Part shown: positions 17,054 to 25,407 of the stretch, in pieces
How positions within the stretch are numbered: the first letter of the stretch is position 1
Layout: each line of letters begins with the position of its first letter
Assembly: GCA_024743175.1 (NCBI GenBank)
Contig: JANSXA010000005.1
Coordinates: 186,001-250,000 of the forward strand
Reading direction: 5' to 3'
From: Pseudomonadaceae bacterium
GTDB taxonomy: Bacteria; Pseudomonadota; Gammaproteobacteria; Pseudomonadales; Azotimanducaceae
DNA: 64,000 nt
Made by a program: the position numbers and the translations under genes
The notes under the pieces: model-generated
Database searches by the model: none
Told to the model about the DNA's origin: nothing
Seen by the model: the letters and a program-made list of their open reading frames with translations, nothing else

Positions 17054-18040
17054 ATGAACATATTGTCCGGGCTTGCTGAGTCCATCGGCAACACTCCGCT
17101 GATTCGTATCGACAGTCTGTCTGCGGAAACCGGCTGCGAGATTCTTGGTAAAGCTGAATTCATGAACCCGGGTGGGTCGGTCAAAGACCGCGCGGCACTC
17201 TGGATGGTGCGGGACGCTGAGCGCAGCGGCGCTTTGCAGCCCGGCGGTACGGTGGTCGAAGGCACCGCAGGCAACACCGGCATTGGGTTGGTTCATGTCT
17301 GCAACAGCCGTGGTTATAACACCGTGATCTACATGCCAGACAATCAATCCGACGAAAAGGTCAACATTCTGCGTACGCTGGGTGCAGAAGTCCGCGTGGT
17401 GCCTACTGTGCCTTACGCTGACGACAACAACTTTCAGAAACAGGCCGGGCGCTACGCAGAAACGCTGGATAATGCAGTCTGGGCCAACCAGTTCGACAAT
17501 GTCGCCAACCGACAGGCGCACATGGAGTCTACCGGACCTGAAATCTGGGCGCAGACAGACGGTAAGCTGGATGCCTTTACCTGCGCCGTGGGTACGGGGG
17601 GCACGCTGGCAGGCGTTTCGCGTTATCTGAAGACACAATCAGAAGATGTACAGATCTGGCTCACCGACCCACATGGCAGCGCCCTGTACAACTGGGTGAC
17701 AACAGGCGAGGCAACCATGACCCCGGGACCTTCCATCACAGAAGGTATTGGCAACTCACGCATTACTGACAACCTGGCAGACACAGTTATCGACGATGCC
17801 GTGCAGATAACGGATCAGGCCATGGTGGACATGGTTTATCGCATGCTGGAAGAAGATGGCTGGTTTTTCGGATCAAGCACCGGTATCAACCTCTGTGGGG
17901 CTGTTGAGATCGCACGACGCCTCGGTCCAGGCCATACCATCGCAACAATACTGTGTGATGATGGCAGCAAATACATGTCACGCCTGTTCAATCCGGAATT
18001 TCTATCTGAGAAAGGTCTGATCAGACATTCACAATCCTGA
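17054..18040 (+). CDS. cysteine synthase family PLP enzyme
   Basis: 328 residues of fold type II. The PLP lysine is K44 in NPGGSVKDRAA, the phosphate loop is GTGGTLAG, and the substrate loop reads EGTAGNTG where CysK/CysM usually have TSGNTG. The GSSTGINL serine that contacts the pyridine nitrogen is present. The family includes O-acetylserine sulfhydrylase, cystathionine beta-synthase and Cds1-like cysteine desulfhydrases; the altered loop means that the precise reaction is open. It is the first gene of a three-gene operon (8 bases before the next start). Confidence 0.85.
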   Translation: MNILSGLAESIGNTPLIRIDSLSAETGCEILGKAEFMNPGGSVKDRAALWMVRDAERSGALQPGGTVVEGTAGNTGIGLVHVCNSRGYNTVIYMPDNQSDEKVNILRTLGAEVRVVPTVPYADDNNFQKQAGRYAETLDNAVWANQFDNVANRQAHMESTGPEIWAQTDGKLDAFTCAVGTGGTLAGVSRYLKTQSEDVQIWLTDPHGSALYNWVTTGEATMTPGPSITEGIGNSRITDNLADTVIDDAVQITDQAMVDMVYRMLEEDGWFFGSSTGINLCGAVEIARRLGPGHTIATILCDDGSKYMSRLFNPEFLSEKGLIRHSQS

Positions 18041-18048
18041 GGGCTTCT

Positions 18049-19116
18049 ATGCAGATTCACGCCGCGCCGTTAACTAAACTTGTCAGTGAAATATTTGTAA
18101 CCGCAGGCGCCAGCCCAGCTGATGCGCAGGAGGTGGCATCCCACCTGGTTGAAGCCAACCTGAAAGGTCACGACAGCCATGGTATTGGTATGACGCCTGC
18201 CTATATTGGCAACATAAAAGCTGACCTGCTTAAAGTAGGTGCACAGGCCAATCTGATAAAAGACAGCGGTGCTGTCATGGTCATTGACGGTCAATTCGGT
18301 TTTGGTCAGGTAGTTGGACGGCAGGCAACCGACATGGCCATCGAACGCGTTAAAACAACCGGCGTCGTCTGTGCCGGGGTCCGCAACTGCCATCACCTGG
18401 GTCGTATTGGTACCTATGCTGAACACTGCGCTGCTGCGGGCCTGGTTTCCATTCATTTTGTCAACGTTGTTGGGCACGCACCGCAGGTCTCACCCTATGG
18501 TGGACGCGATCGACGTATGACCACAAACCCCTTCACCTGTGCGGTTCCGCGCCACGACGCACCGCCGGTTGTATTGGACATGGCCACCTCAGCGGTAGCG
18601 TTAGGTAAAGTCAGAGTGGCTTACAATGCAGGCAACGAGGTGCCTGCTGGCGCCCTGGTTGACCACGAAGGTACCCCTACCACCAATCCAGCAGTTATGT
18701 ATGAAGAACCGTTTGGTGCGCTCGGGCCTTTTGGCCAACACAAAGGTTATGGCCTCGCGGTCATGTGCGAACTGCTCGGTGGTGCGCTGGCCGGGGAATG
18801 GACCGCACAGCCGGAAAATCACCGCAGCCACCATATCGTCAATCACATGTTCATGTGTGTCATGGACCCTGAAGCGTTTGGCGGGCTGGATAAATTCAAT
18901 CATGAAGTTGATGCCATGGTGGACTATCTGCACAGCACAACACCCGCAAAGGGCTTTGACAAAGTTCGTGTACCTGGCGAACCTGAACGTGAAAGCAAAG
19001 CCCTGCGCGAAGCTGAAGGCATTCCTATCGACGACACCACCTGGACCGGGCTGCTTAAAGCTGCCAGGAGCACAGGTCTGAACGATGAGCAGATTGATGC
19101 GCTGATAAAAGCCTGA
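18049..19116 (+). CDS. malate/L-lactate dehydrogenase family (LDH2) oxidoreductase
   Basis: 355 residues with the LDH2/AllD/YlbC layout: an N-terminal helical part with HDSHGIGM, an NAD-binding middle (GVRNCHHLGRIGTYAEHCAAAG) and the C-terminal GPFGQHKGYGLAVMCELLGGALAG motif. These NAD(P)-dependent enzymes reduce 2-keto acids or oxidise ureidoglycolate, sulfolactate and similar. Next to a PLP enzyme and a sulfatase it may belong to a sulfur-compound pathway, but this is speculation. The stop overlaps the sulfatase start by one base. Confidence 0.88.
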   Translation: MQIHAAPLTKLVSEIFVTAGASPADAQEVASHLVEANLKGHDSHGIGMTPAYIGNIKADLLKVGAQANLIKDSGAVMVIDGQFGFGQVVGRQATDMAIERVKTTGVVCAGVRNCHHLGRIGTYAEHCAAAGLVSIHFVNVVGHAPQVSPYGGRDRRMTTNPFTCAVPRHDAPPVVLDMATSAVALGKVRVAYNAGNEVPAGALVDHEGTPTTNPAVMYEEPFGALGPFGQHKGYGLAVMCELLGGALAGEWTAQPENHRSHHIVNHMFMCVMDPEAFGGLDKFNHEVDAMVDYLHSTTPAKGFDKVRVPGEPERESKALREAEGIPIDDTTWTGLLKAARSTGLNDEQIDALIKA

Positions 19117-20516
19117 TGAAACATGCAGCCGCCTGCCTGCTTGTCCTGACGTGGTTTGGCTGCCTGTCCGCTGCTGCCAGCACACCCAACCTGCTGCTGA
19201 TCTATGTGGATGATTTAGGTTACGGGGACCTCGGCCACTACGGGCACCCTGTTATCAAAACGCCAAACATTGATCAACTTGCAGCCAGCGGCGTGACCCT
19301 GACCCAGTATTATGCACCCTCACCGCTCTGCTCACCCTCCCGGGCAGCGCTGTTGACCGGACGCCATCCTTACCGAACCGGTATTCAGAGCTGGATTCCG
19401 CACGGCAGTGGCATCCACCTGAAGGATGAAGAACTGACCCTGGCTGAAATGCTTGCAGACAACGGCTATCAAACCGCCCTCATTGGCAAGTGGCATTTAA
19501 ACTCAGACCTTGGTGACCCAGGACAACCGCAACCCAATGATCAGGGCTTTGAATATTTTTACGGTCACAATGCTTTTCAGATACCCACCAACAGAAACCC
19601 GACAAACATTTACCGCAATCGCGAAGCCTTACCGACACAAATCGGTTACACCGCGCAGTTGTATGCAGACGAGTCTATTGCGTGGCTCGAAAAGCAGGCT
19701 GACAAACCCTTTTTCCTTATGCTGAGCATGGCTGAACCACATACCAGCATTGAAAATCCGGTCGAATACAACAATATGTATAAGGCTTACAGCAAAGGAC
19801 CGATTATCCCGATCATCTCCGGCAATTCTGAACCACCCAAAGACAAGCTCATTCCTCGCGGCCCGGGTGAGTATTACGCCAACGTCACCTATATGGATGC
19901 GCAGATCGGGCGGGTGCTTAGCTGGTTAAAGCATCATCCGGACGTGGAGCAGAACACAATTGTGGTATTTGCCAGCGACAATGGGCCAGTCACCAGCGAC
20001 TGGATCAACTGGTGGGAAGTTAATGCTTACGGAAGCACTGGGGGTTTCCGAGGGAGAAAACACTACCTCTACGAAGGCGGCATCCGGGTACCGGCAATCA
20101 TCCGTTATCCTGACAAAATAGCTGCAAACAGCCGTGTTTCTGCGCCGGTCATCGGCACTGACCTGTTCAGCACATTGCTTAGCTGGCTTGAGATAGCAGT
20201 GCCTTCTGACCGGCCAATTGATGGACAGGACATAACCAGCGTATTAGCGCCAACCGCGGGCAATCAAGCTGTTCACCCGCGTGATTTTCTCTGGGCACTG
20301 CCTTCCGAGTCGCCGCTGGAGTTTGCGGTGCGCTCGGCTGACTGGAAACTGATGCTGGATGCACAGCACGAACCGCGCGCCCTGTTTGATCTGGCAACGG
20401 ACCCGCTGGAGCTGTTCAATCTCATCAGAGAACATCCCCAGCAGGTCGATAAATTACGCCATCAATTCCTCAAGGGGCTGGCGGCCATCCGCGCGGACCC
20501 GCTGCTGAATCAATAA
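19116..20516 (+). CDS. exported arylsulfatase, formylglycine type
   Basis: 466 residues. Signal peptide 1-21. The metal-binding strand YVDDLGYGDLG (31-40) and the C-x-P-S-R signature LCSPSRAALLTGR (Cys 72, to be converted to formylglycine) are intact; further conserved items are IGKWHL and a SDNGP metal site. It hydrolyses sulfate esters, probably in the periplasm. Third gene of the operon with the PLP enzyme and dehydrogenase. The maturing enzyme for the cysteine is not in the window. Its 3' end overlaps the convergent hydrolase gene by 7 bases. Confidence 0.92.
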   Translation: MKHAAACLLVLTWFGCLSAAASTPNLLLIYVDDLGYGDLGHYGHPVIKTPNIDQLAASGVTLTQYYAPSPLCSPSRAALLTGRHPYRTGIQSWIPHGSGIHLKDEELTLAEMLADNGYQTALIGKWHLNSDLGDPGQPQPNDQGFEYFYGHNAFQIPTNRNPTNIYRNREALPTQIGYTAQLYADESIAWLEKQADKPFFLMLSMAEPHTSIENPVEYNNMYKAYSKGPIIPIISGNSEPPKDKLIPRGPGEYYANVTYMDAQIGRVLSWLKHHPDVEQNTIVVFASDNGPVTSDWINWWEVNAYGSTGGFRGRKHYLYEGGIRVPAIIRYPDKIAANSRVSAPVIGTDLFSTLLSWLEIAVPSDRPIDGQDITSVLAPTAGNQAVHPRDFLWALPSESPLEFAVRSADWKLMLDAQHEPRALFDLATDPLELFNLIREHPQQVDKLRHQFLKGLAAIRADPLLNQ

Positions 20517-21244
20517 GCTGGCCGCACACCGTTGCGGGCAAACAGAGCAAACAGGCGCTCCCAATGGCGCTCTGCAGCCGCCTTTTCATAAATGCCTTCG
20601 CGCAGCGGAAAAACAAAGCCATGCAGCGTACCCGGATACCATTCCACTTCGTAACGCATACCTGTGCCAGCAAGATAGTCATCTAATCCCTGCACCATTT
20701 CAGGCGGTGCCCACTCATCTGTTTCCGCACAGCCAAAATACATCTCGCCCTTGATTTTGTGCGCATCCAGGTGCGGCGAGTCCGGCGCATCGTTGTAAAG
20801 GCGCACGCCGTGAAAAGACGCGCTGGCAGCAAGGCGTTCGGGAAAAGCCGCAGCGGCGGCAAAAGCAAATGGACCACTCATGCAATACCCCACACATCCT
20901 GCGGGACCATCAGCCGCCTTGGGGTCAGCCTGGGCAAACTCAAACAGCGCGGAGATGTCTTCACACACCATGGCGTTGGTCAAAGCGTTCATGTGGCCAA
21001 ACATTTCTTCACGTTTGTCCGGCGCCATAACAAATTCGCGAGTACGGCGGTAATACAGATTCGGCAACAAAACGTAATACCCAACCGATGCAATACGCCG
21101 CGCCATGTCGTGCAGCTCTTCCCGCTTACCCGGCGCGTCCATGAGAAAAATTACAACCGGGTGGGGGCCATGGCGCTCCGGTGCAACAATGAACGTATTC
21201 ATCTGCCCATCCGGGCGAGGGATATCTACGTGGAGTTCCTGCAT
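20510..21244 (-). CDS. dienelactone hydrolase family protein
   Basis: 244 residues, alpha/beta hydrolase of the DLH class. The nucleophile elbow is VGYCMSGPFA, with cysteine in the nucleophile position as in genuine carboxymethylenebutenolidases, and the Asp/His part is in DEWAPPE and TLHGFVF. No signal peptide, so cytosolic. DLH enzymes open lactone rings in aromatic catabolism; no such pathway is visible nearby. Followed upstream on the same strand by the small oxidoreductase gene 11 bases away, likely one transcript. Confidence 0.88.
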   Translation of the reverse strand: MQELHVDIPRPDGQMNTFIVAPERHGPHPVVIFLMDAPGKREELHDMARRIASVGYYVLLPNLYYRRTREFVMAPDKREEMFGHMNALTNAMVCEDISALFEFAQADPKAADGPAGCVGYCMSGPFAFAAAAAFPERLAASASFHGVRLYNDAPDSPHLDAHKIKGEMYFGCAETDEWAPPEMVQGLDDYLAGTGMRYEVEWYPGTLHGFVFPLREGIYEKAAAERHWERLFALFARNGVRPAY

Positions 21245-21255
21245 CGCTTCAAGCC

Positions 21256-21669
21256 TCAGGCATTGCTGTCACGCGGATCCAGGCGCAACAGGTAGCGGGG
21301 TGGAAACCCGGTAAGAATTCGAAACGCCAGCGGCAGACTGTGCTCTGCATTCACCTGATCGTATTCAGCACCAGACACTTCTACGGCCTGGTAAGGATTC
21401 TCGACATCGTCGATGGTCACCGTGACTGCCGGATTGTCCAGGATCTGGTTGTACCAGGCGCGCGGCCAGTGATTGACCGCAACATAAAGGTTGTCGTCAC
21501 TTTCAAGTTTGGCCACTACCCGCGGCGTGCTCTCGCCATTGTCGTCAGTGGTGGTGATGATCATCATGCCTTCACCGTAGGGCTGCGCAATACCCAGCCA
21601 GGTTTCAAACGCCACCACAATACCAACGTACACCAGAAACAAAATGCCGATTATCTTAAGTGCTTTCAT
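21256..21669 (-). CDS. nitroreductase/deazaflavin-type split-barrel protein with membrane anchor
   Basis: 137 residues: one N-terminal membrane helix (about 5-24), then a split beta-barrel sequence (MMIITTTDDNGESTPRVVAKL, LYVAVNHWPRAWYNQILDNPAVTVTI) as in F420/FMN-binding nitroreductase-like proteins. Substrate and cofactor unknown. It is 11 bases before the dienelactone hydrolase start and divergent from the selenoprotein gene. Confidence 0.65.
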   Translation of the reverse strand: MKALKIIGILFLVYVGIVVAFETWLGIAQPYGEGMMIITTTDDNGESTPRVVAKLESDDNLYVAVNHWPRAWYNQILDNPAVTVTIDDVENPYQAVEVSGAEYDQVNAEHSLPLAFRILTGFPPRYLLRLDPRDSNA

Positions 21670-21796
21670 AATCTATCCTCCCCTTATTTAAGCCACATAA
21701 TGGCTTGGCCAAGAGACTGACACAATCATAATTGCCTTGCCAGCCGCGTTCTGACTGTGGATTATTAAGCAGATATCCACTCATGATGGAGACAGT

Positions 21797-22651
21797 ATGG
21801 AAGCTGGCGAACCAGTCTCTTATATCGAACGTACGCACCGCTACTACGAAGCCCAGGGTTTTGAACACGCCTATAAGTACGCGCATCATGAAAAGACACC
21901 GTTTGTCGCGCCGAAAAGGCCACTGTCCGAATGCAGAGTTGGCCTGATTACCACCGCCAGCCTGACCCACCGACCACCGTTGTCACCGCGCAATGTCGCT
22001 TCAACAGACATGACACCGCCTCCGGAAACGTTATTCACAGATGACCTTTCATGGGACAAGCAGGCCACCCATACCGACGATCTGAACAGCTACTGCCCTG
22101 TTGAGACCCTGCAGAGTCTGCAAACCGAGGGCTACATAGGCGAACTATGTGATCGCCTGCACTGCGCGCCCACGGAGTACAGTCAGCGATCAACCCTGGA
22201 GAAAGATGCACCGGAGCTGTTACAGCGCCTGCGGGAAGATGGGGCTGACGTTGCTCTGCTGGTGCCTTTGTGACCGGTATGCCATCAGACCGTGAGTCTG
22301 ATTGCCCGCGTGCTTGAAGCCAACGGATTGCCCAGTGTGATCATTGGCTCAGCAAAAGATATCGTCGAGTACTGCGGCGTGCCTCGCTATCTGCACGTGG
22401 ATTTCCCGCTGGGCAATCCGTGTGGCAAACCCTGGGACCGGCAGATGCAGGATCGTATCGTCCGCCAGGGTCTGGGTCTGCTGCACAGTGCCATTGGACC
22501 CAACCATACGGTTCTGAGCTCTGAAATCTGGGGTTCTGACGAGTGGCGCCAGCAGTACATGGAGGTCAACGATGAGAATCGTGCGGAACTGGCCCGCAAA
22601 GGTGAACAACTTCGTATCGACCGCTCTGTACGAGAACGCCGAACTGTTTGA
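21797..22651 (+). CDS. PrdB/GrdB-like selenoprotein, in-frame UGA read as selenocysteine
   Basis: Two open segments in the same frame, 21797-22270 and 22274-22651, are separated by one TGA at 22271-22273. Read through, they give 284 residues with U at position 159 in the context LVPL-U-PVCHQTVSLIARVLE. That is the wording of D-proline/glycine reductase selenoprotein B proteins, where this position is the catalytic Sec. The downstream half (GSAKDIVEYCGVPRY, DFPLGNPCGKPWD) continues the same family. A hairpin starts 10 bases behind the UGA. The start ATG has GGAGA six bases ahead. In aerobic bacteria the substrate of this family is unknown; a redox role is likely. No selA/selB/selC/selD gene lies in the window. 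Confidence 0.85.
22271..22302 (+). promoter_or_regulatory. UGA codon with bacterial SECIS-like hairpin
   Basis: TGA at 22271-22273; then a perfect 7-base stem ATCAGAC (22284-22290), loop CGTGA (22291-22295), GTCTGAT (22296-22302). The loop lies 17-22 bases behind the UGA and has G as its second base, which agrees with the usual geometry of bacterial SECIS elements bound by SelB. Confidence 0.7.
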
Positions 22652-22688
22652 TCCGTTTGCGCCACTGGTAAAGCGCACCCTGCCTTAG
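22572..22688 (+). CDS. possible 38-residue overlapping protein, or shifted C-terminus of the selenoprotein
   Basis: An ATG with a perfect GGAGG six bases ahead (22560-22564) opens a 38-codon frame that overlaps the selenoprotein end in another frame and ends in TAG at 22686-22688. The sequence (ALYENAELFDPFAPLVKRTLP at its end) has a protein-like composition. Either a small coupled gene or chance; a frameshifted C-terminus of the selenoprotein is a third option. Confidence 0.25.
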   Translation: MRIVRNWPAKVNNFVSTALYENAELFDPFAPLVKRTLP

Positions 22689-22785
22689 TATTGTGGCACC
22701 CGCTGAAAGCCAGCAAACGCAATTGTGCGCAAATGCCCAGATTGCGTAAAACCGTAAGATCGTGTGATAGAAAAGGATACCCAGG

Positions 22786-23193
22786 TTGCCCGGATCAGAC
22801 CTTAAAAAAGCAGGCCTTAAAGTGACCCTGCCTCGCCTCAAGGTACTCGAGGTGCTCGAACAGGCTGAGCCTCACCATATGAGCGCCGAAGACGTTTACA
22901 AGAATCTGATGCAGTCCGATGATGGCGTTGGTCTGGCCACTGTTTACCGCGTCCTGACCCAATTTGAAACCGCGGGCATCGTCGAGAGACATAATTTTGA
23001 TGACGGCCACTCCGTCTACGAACTGGCGGATGATAAACACCACGACCATATGGTTGATATCGACAACGGCGCGGTTATCGAATTTGTGAACGAACGTATT
23101 GAAGCTCTACAACACGAAATTGCTGAAGAGCACGGCTTTGAGCTGGTTGATCACGAACTGGTGTTATACGTGAAGAAAAAAGAAGGCAGTTAA
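22786..23193 (+). CDS. fur: ferric uptake regulator Fur
   Basis: 135 residues, started at a TTG because the conserved N-terminus (DLKKAGLKVTLPRLKVLEVL) begins directly behind it. The winged-helix recognition part (MSAEDVYKNL, GLATVYRVLTQFETAGIV) and the metal sites (HHDHMVDID, FELVDHELVLYV) closely follow Pseudomonas-type Fur. The CxxC zinc pair of E. coli Fur is missing: the protein contains no cysteine, so it must use the metal sites made of His/Glu only. It represses iron-uptake genes when loaded with Fe2+. Likely target nearby: the TonB-dependent receptor, though I did not identify a clear Fur box. Confidence 0.93.
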   Translation: MPGSDLKKAGLKVTLPRLKVLEVLEQAEPHHMSAEDVYKNLMQSDDGVGLATVYRVLTQFETAGIVERHNFDDGHSVYELADDKHHDHMVDIDNGAVIEFVNERIEALQHEIAEEHGFELVDHELVLYVKKKEGS

Positions 23194-23210
23194 GCGTTTA
23201 TCAGACCTGT

Positions 23211-23630
23211 TCATGCCCACTTCCATGAGCCCGGCAAATCGACGCCTAAACCATACATATGACGGATAATCTGCCCTTCGTGCATAACTTCGTGTTCGGC
23301 CAGCGTCGCCAGCAGGTTGTCACGTTCAGCCGTCCAATCGCCTACCGCTTCAACAGCATCGCTAACCAGCTGGGATGACTCTGCCAGGCTCTTGCGGAAA
23401 TCATTCTGAGAAAACGCACTCATGGAACAGGCAAACCCCTGCCACTGCCCAACCGCCAGTGCTTTTGCGTAACTTTCACGCGCACCTACAACACACCAGA
23501 GGTGCTCGGCCAGGGTTTTGTGTTTGGGTACGTTGATTGCAGCAACCAGCACGTCTTCTGATGTGTTGCTGATGAGGTCGTCATAGGCAATAAACCGAGT
23601 CTGAAGATTTTCGATGATTCGTTTTCTCAT
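23211..23630 (-). CDS. DinB-like protein
   Basis: 139 residues, four-helix DinB fold. Three histidines that could bind a metal are in AEHLWCV and HEVMHEGQIIRHMYGL. DinB-like proteins include thiol-dependent S-transferases and unknown enzymes. The start codon abuts a 17-bp inverted repeat (23632-23648) that also occurs at the MerR regulator, so the gene is probably controlled by it. Convergent with fur. Confidence 0.8.
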   Translation of the reverse strand: MRKRIIENLQTRFIAYDDLISNTSEDVLVAAINVPKHKTLAEHLWCVVGARESYAKALAVGQWQGFACSMSAFSQNDFRKSLAESSQLVSDAVEAVGDWTAERDNLLATLAEHEVMHEGQIIRHMYGLGVDLPGSWKWA

Positions 23631-23631
23631 A

Positions 23632-23648
23632 CCTCTAAAAACTAGAGG
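23632..23648 (-). promoter_or_regulatory. MerR-type operator, copy A (before the DinB-like gene)
   Basis: CCTCTAAAAACTAGAGG, 15 of 17 bases identical to copy B at 25374-25390; the arms CCTCTA/TAGAGG are inverted. It directly precedes the DinB start codon on the minus strand. A TTGACG at 23662-23667 (minus strand) could be the -35 of a promoter overlapping the operator. Confidence 0.6.
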
Positions 23649-23663
23649 GGTTGGACATCAGCG

Positions 23664-24710
23664 TCAACAGGAGAATCCTGCAACCAACAGGCCAGCAGCA
23701 AACCGGGCACTCTGCGCCAACACCTTTGACCGCCCGTCGTTACACACTACAAAGCTGATTTCGGAGCAGTCTGAATTTGTCAGCGCGGTCGCCGCCCAGA
23801 GGGTATTGGAACCCTGCATGCCAAAAGATACACCATCAAGGCCCCTCGCCTTAGCCCAGCCTTTGGCCATTGATAAGTCTGATCCATCCGGCGTGCTGAG
23901 CAGACAATTGATGCTTTGTGGTGTCAGGAGATCACCCCCATCTTCAATGAAAAGAGCTAGAAATTTTGTCCAGTCCATCATCGACAGGTGCATTGTGCCA
24001 GCGGACGAGAACACGCACGGGTTATCACCGTGCAGATCTTCGGGGTGCAGGGCTGGACCCGGGAGCAACAGAAGATTGCCTAAACGCAATCTGGATTTAT
24101 GTCCGCACACTGATGGCGGTGGCCCATAACCCAGGGTGGTCATGCCGCAGGGCTTAAGCACAAGATCTTCGAGGACCTGCTCAAAAGGCTGACATGCAAT
24201 ACGATCAATGGCAGCGCCGATGGTGATGTAGCTGAGATTGGAATAAACAAAACGGCCAGGCGTTTGGGGTGCGATTGCGAGCGCAGCAGCAACCACATCT
24301 GTGCGTTGTTCTACCAGCGGCCGTCTGTCTGCGTAACGCCTGATCATCTCTTTTTTTGTGGGGTTTGCCTGCATACCAGCCGTGCACAAGAACAACTCTT
24401 CCAGTGTGCGCTGCTGCCAGAGTTCAGATATACGCGGTGCAAGGTCTGGAAAAACGCTACCCACAGACTGGTGCCAGTCGACCAGGCCCTGCTCAACCAT
24501 TTTTGCAAACACAACAGCCGTCATCGATTTTGCGCAGGATCCTATGTGCCACTGAGCGTCAGCATCTACATTGTCGTCGCTGCCGCGACAACAATTCCCA
24601 ACAACTTCTATTTGCGGCACGCTGTGTCTACCCAACACGCCAGCGGTTGCCGCAGGAATGTTCAATCGATCAACAAAGCGCTGCAGATCAGCACGAAGGG
24701 TCTGACTCAT
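23664..24710 (-). CDS. serine hydrolase, class C beta-lactamase family
   Basis: 348 residues. Nucleophile motif SCAK in the IGSCAKSMTA segment (about residue 72), YSN in FVYSNLSYITIG, typical of penicillin-binding/esterase proteins of this fold; the third motif is not clear (FGMQGSNTLW region). No signal peptide. It lies 44 bases after the methyltransferase gene and 33 before the DinB gene on the same strand, so the three may be one MerR-controlled transcript. Confidence 0.85.
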   Translation of the reverse strand: MSQTLRADLQRFVDRLNIPAATAGVLGRHSVPQIEVVGNCCRGSDDNVDADAQWHIGSCAKSMTAVVFAKMVEQGLVDWHQSVGSVFPDLAPRISELWQQRTLEELFLCTAGMQANPTKKEMIRRYADRRPLVEQRTDVVAAALAIAPQTPGRFVYSNLSYITIGAAIDRIACQPFEQVLEDLVLKPCGMTTLGYGPPPSVCGHKSRLRLGNLLLLPGPALHPEDLHGDNPCVFSSAGTMHLSMMDWTKFLALFIEDGGDLLTPQSINCLLSTPDGSDLSMAKGWAKARGLDGVSFGMQGSNTLWAATALTNSDCSEISFVVCNDGRSKVLAQSARFAAGLLVAGFSC

Positions 24711-24754
24711 GGTGCACCGTCAGCTGAATTCACTTGTGCGCCTTAAGTTAGCGC

Positions 24755-25333
24755 CTAAAACAGGCGATATCTATGACTTTGGGCGACATAATCTTCAAAC
24801 GCTTTGCCGTGCAGCCGCAATAGGTAAGGTTCTTCAATCTTCCGCACGATAACCTCAATACTGAACCAGCAGACCACGGCACACACCCATATCGCAGGAT
24901 GCGGAAAACTGATCACAATGCCAATCCAGTACAGGAAAATGCCAAAATATATCGGGTTGCGGGACTTTGCATACAGACCAGCAGTGATTAATTCTGTCTG
25001 TTCGCTCGGATCGACACCAATTCGCCAGGCCTGCCCCATCTGCAGCTGCGCAACCAATGTGATCACAATTCCGCCAAAACCAAGCCCGGCACCCGTTAAC
25101 GTGACGAGTGATGATGAAAACTGCCATGGATTCATCAGCTTAAAGTGCTGCAACAAAATCAGCACAGCACTGACCAGGAACGACAGCACAAACGTCGCAC
25201 CGGGGATAATCTCGATCAGTGCAGCGGTTGGCTTGGCTACCCTTACCCCATGGTCGCCCGTGTAGTAGTACTGAATAAGAATCCGCCCCGCCACGGCCAA
25301 GGTTAAAAATGAAACGAGTAATGTTATAGCCAT
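24755..25333 (-). CDS. membrane methyltransferase, isoprenylcysteine carboxyl methyltransferase-like
   Basis: 192 residues with four or five hydrophobic helices and the SAM-binding C-terminal motif of ICMT/PEMT-like proteins (LYAKSRNPIYFGIFLYWIG, EEPYLLRLHGKAFEDYV). Bacterial members methylate unknown lipids or cysteine-containing molecules in the inner membrane. The promoter at 25365-25395 with a 19-bp spacer and the MerR-type operator between its boxes points to it on the minus strand. Confidence 0.85.
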   Translation of the reverse strand: MAITLLVSFLTLAVAGRILIQYYYTGDHGVRVAKPTAALIEIIPGATFVLSFLVSAVLILLQHFKLMNPWQFSSSLVTLTGAGLGFGGIVITLVAQLQMGQAWRIGVDPSEQTELITAGLYAKSRNPIYFGIFLYWIGIVISFPHPAIWVCAVVCWFSIEVIVRKIEEPYLLRLHGKAFEDYVAQSHRYRLF

Positions 25334-25364
25334 CAGTTAAACCTTTCTGTTCGACATGCCGGGG

Positions 25365-25395
25365 ACTATAATTCCTCTAGTAACTAGAGGTTCAA
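25365..25395 (-). promoter_or_regulatory. MerR-activated promoter with operator copy B
   Basis: Minus strand: -35 TTGAAC (25390-25395), spacer of exactly 19 bases, -10 TATAGT (25365-25370). The spacer holds the perfect inverted repeat CCTCTAG TAA CTAGAGG (25374-25390). Long 19-20 base spacers with a central dyad are the hallmark of MerR/SoxR-class promoters. On the plus strand a TATAAT (25367-25372) could serve the regulator gene, with the operator at its transcription start, giving autorepression. Confidence 0.7.
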
Positions 25396-25407
25396 GCGTT
25401 TTCTAAA

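Noticed and set aside
22271-22273. Stop codon that splits a gene into two, suggesting a pseudogene
   Set aside because: Both parts keep a perfectly conserved family sequence and the stop is at the known Sec position with a hairpin behind it, so readthrough as selenocysteine is more likely.
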